Shown here: piece after piece, positions 5,851 to 6,491 of the stretch | Layout: each line of letters starts with the position of its first letter | How positions within the stretch are numbered: position 1 is the stretch's first letter | DNA from: Planctomycetes bacterium UBA4800 | GTDB lineage: Bacteria; Planctomycetota; UBA8108; UBA8890; UBA8898 | DNA length: 6,491 bases | Direction: 5' to 3' | NCBI GenBank assembly: GCA_002402755.1 | Contig: DHGK01000399.1 | Coordinates: 1 to 6,491, forward strand | Translations under genes and position numbers: made by a program | The notes under the pieces: generated by a model | Database searches by the model: none | Seen by the model: the letters and a program-made list of their open reading frames with translations, nothing else | Told to the model about the DNA's origin: nothing

Positions 5851-6491
5851 ATGACGGACAGCGTGATGCGCAGGGCCGAGCTCCCGGGCATGAAGCTCTT
5901 CTCGCGCGGGAAGGTCCGCGATGTCTACGACATGGGCGAGACGCTCCTCTTCATCGCCACGGATCGGATCTCGGCCTTCGACGTCGTCATGGAGGAGGGC
6001 ATTCCCGGCAAGGGAAAGATCCTGACCGCGCTGACGATGTTCTGGCTCGAGCGCCTGGGCGTGCCGCACCACGTCATCACGGACCGCGTCTCGGAGATGC
6101 CGCCCGAGGTCCGGCGCTTCGAGGCCGCGCTCGAAGGCCGCGCGATGCTCGTCAGGAAGCTCGCGATCTTTCCGGTCGAGTGCGTCGTGCGCGGCTACCT
6201 GGCGGGCTCGGGGCTGAAGTCGTACCGCGCGCGCGGCGAGGTGTGCGGCGTCGCGCTGCCTCCCGGCGTGCGGGAGGCGGACAGGCTGCCCGCGCCGATC
6301 TTCACGCCGACGACCAAGGCCGTGTCGGGGCACGACGAGGACATGACGTTCGACGACATGGCGTCCCTCGTGGGAAGGGAGCGGGCGCGCGAGCTTCGCG
6401 ACCGCAGCATCGCGGTCTACCTGCAGGCGAGCGAGATTGCGCGCGCGCGCGGCGTGATCCTGTGCGACACGAAGTTCGAGTGGGGAGCCGA
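5851..6491 (+). CDS. purC: Phosphoribosylaminoimidazole-succinocarboxamide synthase (SAICAR synthase), 3'-truncated by the window edge
   Basis: PurC joins CAIR and L-aspartate with ATP to make SAICAR in de novo purine synthesis. The frame is open from the ATG to the right edge, giving 213 residues. It belongs to the longer SAICAR synthase type (typically about 290-310 residues), so some 80-100 C-terminal residues should lie beyond the window. The order of motifs is GKVRDVYD (20-27), ATDRISAFDVV (36-46), IPGKGK (51-56), the first PurC signature FPVECVVRGYLAGSG (107-121), FTPTTKA (151-157) followed by GHDE (160-163), and the second signature region LCDTKFEWG ending at 212, where Trp occupies the usual Phe position. 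A strong Shine-Dalgarno, GAGGTGA at 5841-5847, sits 3 bases before the ATG and fixes this start; the in-frame ATG at 5866 is less well placed. It is separated from ruvC by 93 bases, so it may have its own promoter or be reached by read-through. Confidence 0.96.
   Translation, partial: MTDSVMRRAELPGMKLFSRGKVRDVYDMGETLLFIATDRISAFDVVMEEGIPGKGKILTALTMFWLERLGVPHHVITDRVSEMPPEVRRFEAALEGRAMLVRKLAIFPVECVVRGYLAGSGLKSYRARGEVCGVALPPGVREADRLPAPIFTPTTKAVSGHDEDMTFDDMASLVGRERARELRDRSIAVYLQASEIARARGVILCDTKFEWGA

Noticed and set aside
5233..6333. Open frame on the - strand opposite ruvC and purC (about 366 codons)
   Set aside because: It spans two real genes and the gap between them; the translation is Arg/Ala/His-rich with no domain, which is a high-GC shadow.

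Overview
The window is a very GC-rich stretch (roughly 70% by eye, with strongly G/C-ending codons) carrying six genes, all on the + strand and packed almost without gaps. In order they are a ribokinase missing its N-terminus (rbsK), EPSP synthase (aroA), the tRNA-modification enzyme MnmG (mnmG/gidA), the double-GTPase ribosome-assembly factor Der (der/engA), the Holliday-junction resolvase RuvC (ruvC), and SAICAR synthase of purine synthesis (purC), which is cut off by the right edge. This is a chromosomal housekeeping region. I see no mobile element, tRNA, rRNA, CRISPR array, phage gene, toxin-antitoxin pair or defence gene, and no stretch over 300 bases without a gene.

The organism looks like a free-living, high-GC bacterium of Gram-negative type. 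The Der protein gives the best hint of lineage. Its second G domain has a P-loop reading GCRNAGKST instead of the usual GRPNVGKSS/T, and it carries a DFYSQHR segment where most Der proteins have a KYS-x-x-R-type sequence. From memory this resembles Der of Planctomycetota or related PVC bacteria, but the assignment is tentative.

Layout: rbsK ends at 811 and aroA starts 24 bases later in the same reading frame. aroA and mnmG are separated by 2 bases. mnmG and der overlap by 4 bases (ATGA). der and ruvC overlap by 11 bases. These four genes (836-5757) look like one translationally coupled transcription unit, with rbsK probably upstream in the same unit. A 93-base gap then precedes purC, which has its own good ribosome binding site and perhaps its own weak promoter. 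No Rho-independent terminator is visible anywhere.

The genes do not form one pathway. They join aromatic amino acid synthesis (aroA), ribose use (rbsK), purine synthesis (purC), wobble-uridine modification (mnmG), 50S subunit assembly (der) and recombination (ruvC). Two usual partner arrangements are absent: mnmG has no mnmE beside it and ruvC has no ruvA/ruvB. I found no convincing new biological system. The points worth checking are residue-level departures from family consensus in AroA, MnmG and Der, and the unusual gene order.
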